Part shown: one piece after another, positions 18,675 to 28,300 of the stretch
Layout: each line of letters begins with the position of its first letter
Position numbering within the stretch: the first letter of the stretch is position 1
From: Candidatus Heimdallarchaeota archaeon
GTDB lineage: Archaea > Asgardarchaeota > Heimdallarchaeia > Heimdallarchaeales > Kariarchaeaceae
Assembly (NCBI GenBank): GCA_030149205.1
Contig: JASBSB010000003.1
Span: forward strand, 372,001 to 436,000
Length of the DNA: 64,000 nucleotides
Direction: 5' to 3'
Made by a program: the position numbers and the translations under genes
The notes under the pieces: generated by a model
Told to the model about the DNA's origin: nothing
Seen by the model: only the letters and a program-made list of their open reading frames with translations
Databases searched by the model: none

Positions 18675-20105
18675 CTACTCTCTCCTCCAGATTGTACCAC
18701 TCTTATTGTCTTCAAGTATAATCCCCCGCTCTTTTAACTCATCCCGAATCTTATCTGATAGTGACCAATCTTTTTCTGAACGGGCCTGATTACGAATCGC
18801 TATCTGCTCTTCTATCCACTCAACTTCCTTATCAACTGTGTTGTCTTCGGATTGCAAGATTCCAAATACAAATAACATTTGTTGAAACTCATGCAGAGGG
18901 TTGAGAAATAGATGTCCACTAACCTTTGGAGCTACTCGAATAAACGAGTTAATTTCTTTTATCACCTTTTGAAATACAACAATGGCATCGGGTGAATTAA
19001 AATCATTCAATAGCTTACTCTGCAACTCAGTAAGTAAGGCTGATATTTTCAATGAAAATTCAACCACCTCTGGTGGTGATTTGAACTCTCCATTTTGCCT
19101 AGTCAATGCTTTGAATGCTGTATAAGTTGATCGAAACTTCTCAATCTGGGTCTTCGAATCTCTTAAATATTCTTCAGAATACTCTAGTGGCTTTCTGTAT
19201 TGAGCTTGCAAATAAAACCATCTTAGTGTATCTCCGTCATAGGTTTCAAACACTTCCTCTAGGTTCTTGAAATTGCCTGTGCTCTTACTCATCTTATCCT
19301 TGTTTATGGTAAGGAACCCATTATGAACGAAGAAATTGGAAAATTTTTTACCAGTGAACGATTCTGATTGAGCAATCTCATTTGTGTGATGAGGAAAGGC
19401 CAAATCTCTACCGCCACCATGGATATCAATGGTCTCTCCTAAAAGAGAGTGAATCATTGCAGAACATTCAATATGCCAACCGGGCCTCATTTTTCCCCAA
19501 GGTGTTTCCCAAAATGGTTCTTTAGGTTTAGAAAGTTTCATCAGAGCAAAATCCTCCCTACTTTCCTTGTCATATATATTTTCATCTGCCTCAGCAGATT
19601 GGGATTCCTCCAATTTAAAGTTTACAAGTTTTCCATAGTTCTTGAATTTCTTAACTCTAAAATAAACACCTGACTCTCTAGAATAAGCAAACCCTTTTTG
19701 AATTAGAACTCTGGTAATTTCCTCCATCTTAGGAATATATTCCGTTGCAAGAGGTCTGAGATTGGGCTCCAGAATGTTAAGAGCTAAATAATCGTGCTCA
19801 ATTGCTGGGATTATTTTCTGAGCTAATTCAGCTACAGAGATTCCATCCTTCTCTGCCTGAACAATCATCTTATCATCAATATCTGTGTAATTTGAGACAA
19901 ATTTTACACGATACCCTAAAAACATTAGCACCCGTCGTATGAAATCGAAAACCACCATTGACCTTCCATGTCCATGATGTGCCTTTGCATAAACTGTTGG
20001 TCCACACACGTACATTTTTACCAGATTACCTTCAATTGGGATAAATTCCCTGGTTTTGTGAGTCTGTACATCATAGATCTTAAGTCCAGTTTCGAATTTT
20101 TTCAC
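18675..20105 (-). CDS. cysS: Cysteinyl-tRNA synthetase
   Basis: A 476-residue class I aminoacyl-tRNA synthetase that charges tRNA-Cys. Visible signatures are MYVCGPTVYAKAHHGHGRS (residues 31-49, containing the zinc-ligand Cys34 and the HIGH-type motif HHGHG), VSNYTDIDDKMI, the zinc-binding GWHIECSAM and HGGGRDLAFPHHTNE, and the KMSKSTGN loop near 275. Length is normal and the C-terminal anticodon-binding domain is complete (RNQARSEKDWSLSDKIRDEL). It converges on the helicase giant with 70 bases between. Confidence 0.97.
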   Translation of the reverse strand: MKKFETGLKIYDVQTHKTREFIPIEGNLVKMYVCGPTVYAKAHHGHGRSMVVFDFIRRVLMFLGYRVKFVSNYTDIDDKMIVQAEKDGISVAELAQKIIPAIEHDYLALNILEPNLRPLATEYIPKMEEITRVLIQKGFAYSRESGVYFRVKKFKNYGKLVNFKLEESQSAEADENIYDKESREDFALMKLSKPKEPFWETPWGKMRPGWHIECSAMIHSLLGETIDIHGGGRDLAFPHHTNEIAQSESFTGKKFSNFFVHNGFLTINKDKMSKSTGNFKNLEEVFETYDGDTLRWFYLQAQYRKPLEYSEEYLRDSKTQIEKFRSTYTAFKALTRQNGEFKSPPEVVEFSLKISALLTELQSKLLNDFNSPDAIVVFQKVIKEINSFIRVAPKVSGHLFLNPLHEFQQMLFVFGILQSEDNTVDKEVEWIEEQIAIRNQARSEKDWSLSDKIRDELKERGIILEDNKSGTIWRRE

Positions 20106-20299
20106 AAAGATTTTTCAAACTTAACCTTTTAAAAATATCTGTTAGTGGTACATTACTTGAATACCGATAGATAAGTTAAAAATCATAATTATTGCATTCT
20201 TAGATAAGTGATTCATGTAAAATGTAGCTCTGATTGCTGTTATCGTTCAAATCACTTGTTAGGATAAAACTGTATTAAAACGAGTATATTGGTTAATAA

Positions 20300-20743
20300 C
20301 TAGACATGCATGGTTAATTGTACCCCATCCTGTTTAAACCCATTCTTAAGATAAAATTCTCTTGCAGGTCGGTTTTCATACCCAACTGTCACCTCGAGCA
20401 CATTAATTTTTCTTTCCTCAGCAAATGAATTCAGCTCGTCCAAAAGCATCTTTCCAATATTCTGACCTTGAAATGCACGATCAACTACCATCTCATCAAT
20501 TCTTAAGGTCAATCCCTGACCCACAGTGTGCCTGAGAACTGAGTGAAGAATGGCGACAATTGTCTCACCGACGGTGGCTACATGAAGATGATTGAAATCA
20601 TTCTCCAGCATTTTTTCAAGATTTTCTAAGGTTAAAGGAACATAGTGTTCTGTTTTCTTAACTTGATAGAGTTGTTTACTAAGCTCAAGGATTGCATTAT
20701 AATCCTCTTTTTTTGCCAATCGTGTTGAAATATTGCTAGACAT
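20300..20743 (-). CDS. GNAT family N-acetyltransferase
   Basis: A 147-residue single-domain GNAT protein. The acetyl-CoA binding motif A is seen as RIDEMVVDRAFQGQNIGKML (about 81-100), containing QGQNIG in place of the common RGxGxG, followed by the motif B segment ENRPAREFYLKNGFKQDG. Substrate is unknown. It lies alone, divergent from the zinc-ribbon membrane protein, with 194 bases to the cysS start. Confidence 0.9.
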   Translation of the reverse strand: MSSNISTRLAKKEDYNAILELSKQLYQVKKTEHYVPLTLENLEKMLENDFNHLHVATVGETIVAILHSVLRHTVGQGLTLRIDEMVVDRAFQGQNIGKMLLDELNSFAEERKINVLEVTVGYENRPAREFYLKNGFKQDGVQLTMHV

Positions 20744-20920
20744 AGGTCATAGTTTTCAATTTACATATTAAAGTTACCAACTTAGCCCAATTTATTTCGA
20801 CCGCTTTTTGTGTAATTTCATGAATTTGTCCAATACATTGTGATTACGAGAAACTATCAACCTGAGTGCTACCCAGAATGATGAGGTTTTGTTACCCCCA
20901 AGGGGTAAACAAAAAGAATA

Positions 20921-20930
20921 CCTTTATATT
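20921..20930 (+). promoter_or_regulatory. TATA box for leaderless transcript
   Basis: CCTTTATATT is centred about 27 bases before the ATG at 20953. Archaeal transcription normally begins about 25 bases downstream of the TATA centre, so this predicts a leaderless mRNA starting at that ATG. It is the main reason for preferring 20953 over the GTG at 20866. Confidence 0.5.
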
Positions 20931-20952
20931 GTCGAATGTGGCTAATGTAATC

Positions 20953-22443
20953 ATGAGTGAAACAACACCTGCATTGAGCAGATTCTTTAATCACGCTCGA
21001 TCATTCACAAAGTATGGCATTGTTTTGTTCGTGGTGACCTTTTTGGTGGTCGCATTTGTATACAATTCTGGACCTCCAACTGCAACATCATTTACGCTAA
21101 AACAAAACCAGACTGTTAGTTTAACCTTTTATCGAAATAACTTTGGTCAGTCACAAATTGGAGTCTTCACTGACAATAATCACCAAAATAATGATCATTT
21201 ACCACAACAAACAGCACTTTTAAGAGTTCAGGTATTTAAGGTTACAGGGAATGTATTAACCATTGTACCAGGTTTAGATTATAACACCTATGGTCAGATG
21301 AAATTTTATGATCTGGGGCCAGGTGAATATAGGGTCATTGTAACAAATATCTCCCCAGTTATTGCCACAGGTAATGTGGTTGCGGCAACCTTCAGCCCAT
21401 TATACATTGCTGTCGCATTTTTGTTCATAATGATTACAAACTTATATTTTGGACTTGGAATAATCTTTTTCCCCTTTTATTTCATCTTGCTGTTGGTGGA
21501 TATGACTTCCAATAAGAAGAGATCAGTAAGTTCAAGTTCTACAAGTGGATCAAACGCGCTGCCCTTAGAAAGTGGAACTGCCTCGACAACAGCTGTAAGC
21601 TCAGAACCACAACCCACTAGAAGAGAAGCAATCAGCTCAAGGATAACAGGTGTCTCCGAAACTGTCCAAGCTAAGGTTCGAGAGGCAAAGCAATACACAG
21701 AAAACAGGAGAGCAAATGCATCAGGATTTAAACAGAATGATCTCTCAACAGGTGACTATATACTCTTAGGTATAGCTGGACTATTCCTCCTGATTGGTGT
21801 CTTTTCCTCTGAACCGAGATTATTATTATTCTCTATAATTTTGGGTTCATTAACACTTATTTCTATTAATAAAAAAGAGAAAAGAAGGGTTAGGTTACTT
21901 AGGGCTATGTACAAGAATAGACCCACACCTTACACTGTGAGAGTCTCTGATTTAAGAACACTGTTACGCAGAACTGAATCGCAGGTGGTTAAGGATCTGA
22001 CATCAATGGAATTAGACTATGGATATCCTATCAAGTTGGATACCACCTCTGGATCTGTAATAATAGAGGATGATCTATCTAAGTTCTTACCTGCAAATGA
22101 TCCAGTTAGAAGAGGAAAGTACATTGAGAACTATTCAAGCTCTAGACCTTCAGTACCAGCTCAGCCTGTTCAAACTGTTTCTTCACCCAGTTCGGCTGAA
22201 CGAACTGAATCAAGCAATACCTCAATTTTGCGCAGGGAATCTCAGACTTCAACTGCACCAACTGACAAAGGTGTATCAGGAACAGAGATTGGAGGGTCTG
22301 TGCTAAGACCCAACCCTGAAGTTTCCAAACCCGCACCAGTAACATCAGATGAAACAAAGCCAAAAACCAAATTCTGTGTGGAATGTGGAACAGGGTTACC
22401 AGAATCTGCAAGATATTGCTACGAATGTGGAAGCAGAACTTAG
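20953..22443 (+). CDS. Membrane protein with C-terminal zinc ribbon
   Basis: A 496-residue protein when started at the ATG at 20953; an upstream in-frame GTG at 20866 would add 29 residues that precede any sensible promoter. A helix at about 20-38 (YGIVLFVVTFLVVAFVY) is followed by an extracellular beta-rich domain. Further helices lie at about 155-185 and 272-308 (DYILLGIAGLFLLIGV, later LLLFSIILGSL). A winged-helix-like segment follows (TVRVSDLRTLLRRTESQVVK), then a Ser/Pro/Thr-rich linker. The C-terminal zinc ribbon is CVECGTGLPESARYCYECG. The function is unknown; the cytoplasmic wing and zinc ribbon suggest a membrane-tethered sensor or scaffold, which is inference. Confidence 0.8.
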   Translation: MSETTPALSRFFNHARSFTKYGIVLFVVTFLVVAFVYNSGPPTATSFTLKQNQTVSLTFYRNNFGQSQIGVFTDNNHQNNDHLPQQTALLRVQVFKVTGNVLTIVPGLDYNTYGQMKFYDLGPGEYRVIVTNISPVIATGNVVAATFSPLYIAVAFLFIMITNLYFGLGIIFFPFYFILLLVDMTSNKKRSVSSSSTSGSNALPLESGTASTTAVSSEPQPTRREAISSRITGVSETVQAKVREAKQYTENRRANASGFKQNDLSTGDYILLGIAGLFLLIGVFSSEPRLLLFSIILGSLTLISINKKEKRRVRLLRAMYKNRPTPYTVRVSDLRTLLRRTESQVVKDLTSMELDYGYPIKLDTTSGSVIIEDDLSKFLPANDPVRRGKYIENYSSSRPSVPAQPVQTVSSPSSAERTESSNTSILRRESQTSTAPTDKGVSGTEIGGSVLRPNPEVSKPAPVTSDETKPKTKFCVECGTGLPESARYCYECGSRT

Positions 22444-22921
22444 TTTGTGCTCAACTAAAAATTAAATTTAATAAAATAATAAATTAGGACTCAATCAAAA
22501 TATAGAGCAAACATCAATTCTTAATGGAAGTTTTTGAGAGAATTTTTTTTCAATGTAATTTCTTCATAGTAATTATCTCAGCCTTTAATTCCATCAAGAA
22601 ATCTGAGTCTGTAATCACATCCAGTAATCACATCCAGTAATTTTAATCCTTTTACGCAAATTGTAACTTATTGTGGAGAGAAATGTTTAGAAATAGACTA
22701 AATGAGCATCAATGTTGTTGGGAAAATTTAAGCTTCAAATTTGGATTAAAGTATTAAGTGTTTATTGCTAAATCTCAAACCTGACAGGGAATTTGACACG
22801 TTTTAGGACAGGTAGAAGGCTAGAGTTTGTTACCTGAAGCCTTCAAAATCAAAGATTAATTTGTGATCAAGATATTCTTTCTTACTATTGGTCTTCAGAT
22901 CTTAATGCTTTAAAATTATTT
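22444..22921. other. Intergenic region between convergent genes, with a short tandem repeat
   Basis: This 478-base gap lies between the 3' ends of two convergent genes, which is long for this genome. It is AT-rich and no plausible reading frame was seen. Its only distinct structure is a 13-base direct repeat (see 22611-22641). The rest may hold terminators or gene relics; nothing in it could be recognised. Confidence 0.4.
22611..22641. repeat. 13-base tandem repeat, 2.4 copies
   Basis: GTAATCACATCCA occurs twice back to back (22611-22623 and 22624-22636) and is followed by a third GTAAT. The copies are identical, which suggests recent slippage. No function is proposed. Confidence 0.8.
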
Positions 22922-23491
22922 TTAACTGTACGTGAAATAGTCAACTGGAGGATCTCGTTTAAATTTCTCATTATATGCTAACTTTTCGATCGAACGAATA
23001 AAATCAGATTTTGCATCACTGTAATTTTCTCTTGGTATGCTGCTTGCCACAAGTTTAAGCTTTAACTGATAATATTCCTCTCTCGCCTTTGGGTGGGATC
23101 GCAAGTAATCTCTGAATAAAAGATGACGAAAATGAAACTTATGCCCTCTCTCTACCATATGAAGGTGCTCAATCGAAATATTCTCGTGGTCATTATTCAG
23201 ATGACGAACAAAATACCGACGAAAGGGTAAAATTATATTCCATTTCTCGACGTAACGGTAACCTGCCTTCTGAAGTAGTGGAATAAACTCAGATTCCTCT
23301 GCAAGAGAATGTAATTCAACTCCTATATCAATAATAGGTTTAGCACCTAGTCCAGGAACAGAGGTGCCCCCAACATGTTCTACACTGTAAATATAATGAC
23401 CAATAGTTTTCAAAAGAATGTTTCTTCCTTCTTCAAATTTGGAAGGCCAACTTTCATCATAGTCTACCAAATACAACTTATCACGAAACAC
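22922..23491 (-). CDS. GrpB family (UPF0157) nucleotidyltransferase-like protein
   Basis: A 189-residue protein of the GrpB family, related to the nucleotidyltransferase fold. Diagnostic segments are LVDYDESWPSKFEEGRNIL (8-26), SVEHVGGTSVPGLGAKPIID (36-55) and FRDYLRSHPKAREEYYQLK. GrpB proteins occur both alone and fused to dephospho-CoA kinase, and their substrate is not established. Length is typical. The gene is monocistronic and divergent from the ABC exporter genes. Confidence 0.9.
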   Translation of the reverse strand: MFRDKLYLVDYDESWPSKFEEGRNILLKTIGHYIYSVEHVGGTSVPGLGAKPIIDIGVELHSLAEESEFIPLLQKAGYRYVEKWNIILPFRRYFVRHLNNDHENISIEHLHMVERGHKFHFRHLLFRDYLRSHPKAREEYYQLKLKLVASSIPRENYSDAKSDFIRSIEKLAYNEKFKRDPPVDYFTYS

Positions 23492-23756
23492 AATACAGTC
23501 TTAATTTGTAACTATATTAAATACCTTAAAGATGCCCTTTATCTGACTTACCAAATTCTCCTGGTTGTAATTAGTCTCAGAGAATACCTACCTTTCTAAA
23601 GATAAACTTAACTTAAAGTAACCAAATCTAACAGTTTTCAAAACTTCAAGTATTACGTATTTTTTGTTCTTGCCATTTATTTTTAACTTTTCACCATGTT
23701 ATTCAATATTTATCTACAAAGTAATTGTTTTATTCTTTCTTATTAAATTCAGAACA

Positions 23757-25568
23757 TTGAACATTACAGAATCATCAGATTCAATTGCACACTCTTACAC
23801 AAGAAAACCCTATTACAGAAATGGGACTACCTTATTTCTGTCATTCTTTAAAAGACAACCCGGAAAATTGAGTCTAGCTATTTTTGCATTTGCACTCACC
23901 TCAATTTCTGCTTTAATACCAGCTATACTTGTAGGAATGGCAATTGACGAGCTCACCAATTTCGGTTTTGACTCAACTGTTTGGCTTTACTCAGGTCTAA
24001 TTGTCTTATCAGGTGTTTTTTATTATGTTGTGTCATACTTCTCACTGTATACTTATATAACACTGGCCTTCAGCTATGAGAGAGATATCCGACAGGAGTA
24101 CTTTGACAGAATACAACAGCATAGCTTAACCTTCCATGATGAAAATAACTCCTCTAAGTTGCTCTCATTGGGAGTCACAGAGATAACTCAAATGAGACAA
24201 GGAATAATGCCTGGGACGAGATTCATTATCCAAAATATATTTTCAATAATCTTTATCACTTATTCAATTTACAGGGTAACTGACATTTCCAAACTCTATA
24301 TCACCTTTGGGGGATTTGCATTGTATTACATTGTAGCAATTTACCAATCTAAGAAGATCATACCAGTAAGAACTCAACTCGCAAACACTGTAGGGGAGTT
24401 AACGGAGGAATCGCAGGAGATATTCAAAGGAATCGAGGTTGTCAGATCCTTAGGGTCAAGACTGCGAGAAATCCAAAGATTTAGAACCACAAGTAAAAGG
24501 TACTCAAAGCTAGGAATACAAGAGGGACAAATGGCATCATTCTACTGGCCTGATCTCATTTTGCTATCATTGACAGCCGTGTTATTCTGGCTAACCCTTC
24601 TCGATGTCACAAACAAAGTTATTTCTGTCGGAGATATGGTTCAGGTGCTCGGTCTGTTGTTAACCCTTCAGTTATCTAGTTCTTTTATGCCTCAGATATT
24701 TTTGTCCATTAATGCGGCTCTTACAAACTCAAACAGAATATGGAAAAAAATGAACTGGCAGGATCCACAACCTGACAAGATGATCACTAAAGATTTAGAG
24801 GTCAACTGGGATGGAGACCTGAAATTTGAGGATGTGACATTTACTTACACTCAGTCAGAAAGACCTGCCTTAGAAGAAATAAATATTTCAATACCCCCTC
24901 ATAGCAAAGTGGCTTTGATCGGAGGTCCTGGATCAGGGAAGTCAACATTTCTAAAACTGCTCTTACAGCTGTACCTACCTCAGAAGGGAAGAATCACGAT
25001 CTCTGGAGTTGATTTTCAAGACATCAAAGTGGATGAGGTAAGAAGAAACGTTAGTAGGGTTGAACAGGAAGTATTTCTCTTTTCAGGGACAATTCGAGAT
25101 AATATTGCATTCGCAAAACCTGATGCATCTGACGAGGATGTCATTGCTGCTGCTCAGGCTGCTCAAGCGCTTGAATTTATCAAGCAGCTTCCTGATGGAA
25201 TCTATACCAAGATTGGTGAAAGAGGTGTTGATATCTCAGGGGGTCAAAAACAAAGGTTAGCTATTGCAAGAGCGATACTTGCAGACCCCAAGATTCTATT
25301 GCTAGATGACAGTGCATCTGCCTTAGACAGTAAAACTGAGGAGCTGTTAAGAATCGCCCTAGATAACCTTTCAAAGGACAGAACCACTATTACAGTGACC
25401 CAACGATTAAACACTTTGGTTAGAGCAGATCTCATAATCTTATTGAAAAAGGGAAAAGTTCTCGCCTCAGGCACACATAAAGAACTGTTAAAGGACTGTG
25501 AAGAATATCAGAACATTTTCAAGTTGCTACCGGAATCTGAACAGTTACTAGCTCAGGAGGGAGATTAA
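23757..25568 (+). CDS. ABC exporter half-transporter with degenerate catalytic site
   Basis: A 603-residue membrane-NBD fusion. Six membrane helices occupy roughly residues 30-320. The NBD has Walker A GGPGSGKST, signature DISGGQKQR, Walker B LLLDDSASALD and switch region TVTQRL. The Walker B catalytic Glu is Asp and the H-loop His is Gln. These are the replacements found in the degenerate subunit of heterodimeric exporters such as TM287/TM288, while its partner, encoded 2 bases downstream, is canonical. The open frame extends upstream to a TTG at 23664 with 31 extra residues. I prefer the TTG at 23757 (LNITESSDS) because a TATA-like TTTATTCTTT lies about 25 bases before it and the extension is an unlikely hydrophobic tract. 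The substrate is unknown. Confidence 0.88.
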   Translation: MNITESSDSIAHSYTRKPYYRNGTTLFLSFFKRQPGKLSLAIFAFALTSISALIPAILVGMAIDELTNFGFDSTVWLYSGLIVLSGVFYYVVSYFSLYTYITLAFSYERDIRQEYFDRIQQHSLTFHDENNSSKLLSLGVTEITQMRQGIMPGTRFIIQNIFSIIFITYSIYRVTDISKLYITFGGFALYYIVAIYQSKKIIPVRTQLANTVGELTEESQEIFKGIEVVRSLGSRLREIQRFRTTSKRYSKLGIQEGQMASFYWPDLILLSLTAVLFWLTLLDVTNKVISVGDMVQVLGLLLTLQLSSSFMPQIFLSINAALTNSNRIWKKMNWQDPQPDKMITKDLEVNWDGDLKFEDVTFTYTQSERPALEEINISIPPHSKVALIGGPGSGKSTFLKLLLQLYLPQKGRITISGVDFQDIKVDEVRRNVSRVEQEVFLFSGTIRDNIAFAKPDASDEDVIAAAQAAQALEFIKQLPDGIYTKIGERGVDISGGQKQRLAIARAILADPKILLLDDSASALDSKTEELLRIALDNLSKDRTTITVTQRLNTLVRADLIILLKKGKVLASGTHKELLKDCEEYQNIFKLLPESEQLLAQEGD

Positions 25569-25570
25569 TT

Positions 25571-27679
25571 ATGTCGAGAAGAGCAAATATCTTGGCTGAT
25601 AAGAGCAGATCCAGAAGTTCCAAAGTGTTGCTTGTAAAGCTATGGGACTATCTCCTCCCAATGAAGAAGTACTTGGGTCTTGTCGCCTTCCTAACACTGT
25701 TTTATACTGGCGCAGTTACAATTCAACCAATTCTGGTTCAATATGCAATCAACAACCTACTTAGTGTGGGGACGTTTGCGTCAGTAGTCAACCTACTGCT
25801 GTTGTATGTTCTGCTATCAGCGGTTGCATGGATAACACAATCAACCATCAACTGGTTCTTAGCAATAGTACAAAATGACTTGGTACATCGATTGAGGACA
25901 GATACCTTTGAGAAACTTGTAGATGCAGACCTAAGCTACCATTCACAGACTCAGTCAGGAAATGTGACATCAAGAGTTGTAAACGATACTCAAGAGATAA
26001 CCGCTGGAATCACTGTCTTCACAACCAGTGCCACAAACCTGCTGGTTGCTGTTGCCACACTTTCTGTTCTGTTCTCAATCTCCATCTGGTTTGGTCTAAT
26101 TTCACTGTTAGCCATCCCTACAGCCTACATCATTACCAAGGTTATCTCGAGCAAGGGTAAAGAACGTATGCTAAAAGTCAGAGCATCTCTTGGAAGAGTG
26201 AGTGGTAAGCTCGCTGAAAATCTCGCAGGAGTTGCAGTGGCAAAATCGTTCAACCAAGAGAAGAGAACCAGCAATGAGATTCGAAAGTTAAATGACGAGA
26301 CATTCGAGTACTTCAGACAACTAGGTGCAATGATGGTATCAATCTTCCCATCAATAACTCTAGTAAGTCTGATCATGATTGCCAGTGTGCTATTCGTCGG
26401 TGGGTATCTCTACACAATCCCCATAATTACTATTGGTGCCATTTACCTAGGTACAGTGATGGTCAGGAGATTTCTAAGCCCAATACTACAGCTTTCAAAC
26501 AATATAACCAGCCTGCAGACTGCACTTGCTGCAATGGACAGAATTGTTGATATCCTAAACACTGAACCTGCTGTTGGTGACAAACCTAATGCCAAACCAC
26601 TAGTTCTTACTGGAGGTACGATTGAGTTTGAACACGTTTCATTTGAATACGTGCAAAGGGAGTCACGAAAGAATGCATCAAAGAATGGAAAAAGACCATC
26701 ATCACAAATGGAAGGAAAAACTGTAAAATCTAACAAAGAAGAAGAAAAGATACTGAACCCCTCTAAAACTGTCTCTGAAAGAAGTATCCAAGCAGATGGT
26801 AAATTAACCTCCCAAGCGGAGAGGCAGACCGATGGGCATACTACAATCAAAACTGAAACCCAAAATGATGAAAATGATCAGATTGCAAACAAACCCACAA
26901 ATGTTGACTTTAAAAAAGGAGTAGAACCAGTAAACAAAAAGGTGCTAACTGATGTTTCATTTGTTGTTCCAGGTGGTTCAAAAACCGCACTCATTGGACA
27001 TACAGGTGCAGGGAAATCAACAATCACCAAGCTTATTCTTCGATTTTATGACCCAACCTCTGGATCTATCAAGATTGACAATCAGGACTTGCGTGAGGTG
27101 ACTTTAGAATCCATTTATAACTCTGTGAGCCTTGTGACGCAGGAGCCCTACCTATTTGTAGGTACAGTCATGGAAAACATAAAGTATGGAAAGATGGATG
27201 CAACTGACGAAGAGGTCTACACAATCTCCAGATTGGTAGGTGCAGAGGAGTTCATCGATGCGCTTCCCCAAAAATATCAAACCACGCTAACTGAGAGTGG
27301 GAAATCCTTGTCTGCTGGACAGAGACAGATGATCACAATCGTCAGAACAATGTTACGAGACCCTGCGATACTAATTTTGGATGAAGCAACAAGCAGACTT
27401 GACGCTTACTCTGAGAGTTTGGTTCAGCAGGCACAGAATATTCTGTTCGAGGGCAGAACAACCCTGGTTATTGCTCATAGACTTTCCACAGTACGAGATG
27501 TTGATCAAATTGTTGTAATTGATGATGGTAAGATAATTGAGTCAGGGTCACATGAAGAACTTTACGCTAAAAAAGACATGTATTATGAGCTCTATGAGAT
27601 GTATTACTCACACCAAGGCCTGAAGGAGCTTGCCAAGCCAGAGATGATATCAGAAGAGAAAAGTCAAACAAGCGACTAG
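25571..27679 (+). CDS. ABC exporter half-transporter, canonical NBD with inserted linker
   Basis: A 702-residue partner of the preceding subunit. Six membrane helices span about 30-310. The A-loop FEHVSFEYVQ (near 353-362) is followed by a polar, low-complexity insert of about 85-95 residues rich in Lys, Ser, Glu, Gln and Thr. The NBD then resumes at VLTDVSFVVPGGSK, with Walker A GHTGAGKST near 475, signature SLSAGQRQM near 579, Walker B LILDEATS and H-loop IAHRL. The consensus catalytic residues are intact, so this subunit provides the active Glu and His. Start ATG follows AGGAGGGAG 12 bases upstream, overlapping the end of the first gene. A nearly identical 3' fragment is repeated at 30784-31274. 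Confidence 0.93.
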   Translation: MSRRANILADKSRSRSSKVLLVKLWDYLLPMKKYLGLVAFLTLFYTGAVTIQPILVQYAINNLLSVGTFASVVNLLLLYVLLSAVAWITQSTINWFLAIVQNDLVHRLRTDTFEKLVDADLSYHSQTQSGNVTSRVVNDTQEITAGITVFTTSATNLLVAVATLSVLFSISIWFGLISLLAIPTAYIITKVISSKGKERMLKVRASLGRVSGKLAENLAGVAVAKSFNQEKRTSNEIRKLNDETFEYFRQLGAMMVSIFPSITLVSLIMIASVLFVGGYLYTIPIITIGAIYLGTVMVRRFLSPILQLSNNITSLQTALAAMDRIVDILNTEPAVGDKPNAKPLVLTGGTIEFEHVSFEYVQRESRKNASKNGKRPSSQMEGKTVKSNKEEEKILNPSKTVSERSIQADGKLTSQAERQTDGHTTIKTETQNDENDQIANKPTNVDFKKGVEPVNKKVLTDVSFVVPGGSKTALIGHTGAGKSTITKLILRFYDPTSGSIKIDNQDLREVTLESIYNSVSLVTQEPYLFVGTVMENIKYGKMDATDEEVYTISRLVGAEEFIDALPQKYQTTLTESGKSLSAGQRQMITIVRTMLRDPAILILDEATSRLDAYSESLVQQAQNILFEGRTTLVIAHRLSTVRDVDQIVVIDDGKIIESGSHEELYAKKDMYYELYEMYYSHQGLKELAKPEMISEEKSQTSD

Positions 27680-28300
27680 ATAGTTTTACAGCTTTAATCT
27701 GTTCACCTGATTTTCCTGTGATTATCTGGTATTGGATCCACTCTGCAAAATCTAGGCACACAATTTTGGGGCTAAAGGAGCTTTGCATGATAGAGATGAC
27801 AAGTAAATGAGCACAACAGCATAGGGACATGTTCTAGAGATAGACTCGATGGCATCTCATTCATTAAAGACTATGGGAAAAATCTTTTAGGTAGAAGACT
27901 TTAACATATTAAAGTCATCAATCTTTGAAATGATAAAGGATTCAACGTTCTTACAGTCAAAAGAGCTCTTCAAACCCATAACACCGTCCCAAGGGAAATG
28001 ATTGCTAAGACGCATAAAAATCAAGGTCACAAAGAAGAGAAAGCTTTCCACTGGTTTTTGATAGGGGACGAATATACAACTACATTCTATGAGTTACTGT
28101 ACATTATCAAAGGTGAAAACACATTTAAAATAACATGTTGAATAAATAATTTGGTTTTTTTTTGCTCTAAAATTGCAGACACAAGTTGAATATTGTCTTA
28201 TACCATGTGTGTGTAAAAATGTCATAGTTGAAGATAAAAAACAATTGAAACAACTTTAAAGCAAACATATTTTTATAATCTGATTTAATTAAATTTAATA
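27680..28300. other. Intergenic region of 0.6 kb with a possible gene relic
   Basis: This is the longest gene-free stretch in the window. A 47-codon plus-strand frame at 27998-28141 (MIAKTHKNQGHKEEKAFHWF at its start) is more regular than its surroundings and could be a decayed gene, but I recognise nothing in it. A TATA-like TTTTTATAATC at 28269-28279 lies about 25 bases before the ATG at 28301 and would give a leaderless transcript for the next gene. Confidence 0.4.

Noticed and set aside
26443..26850. 135-codon minus-strand frame opposite the ABC transporter linker
   Set aside because: It mirrors the Lys/Ser-rich insert of the plus-strand gene; composition follows from that and there is no start signal.
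27567..27830. 87-codon minus-strand frame at the 3' end of the ABC gene
   Set aside because: Half of it is antisense to the transporter; composition is unlikely and no promoter or ribosome site is seen.
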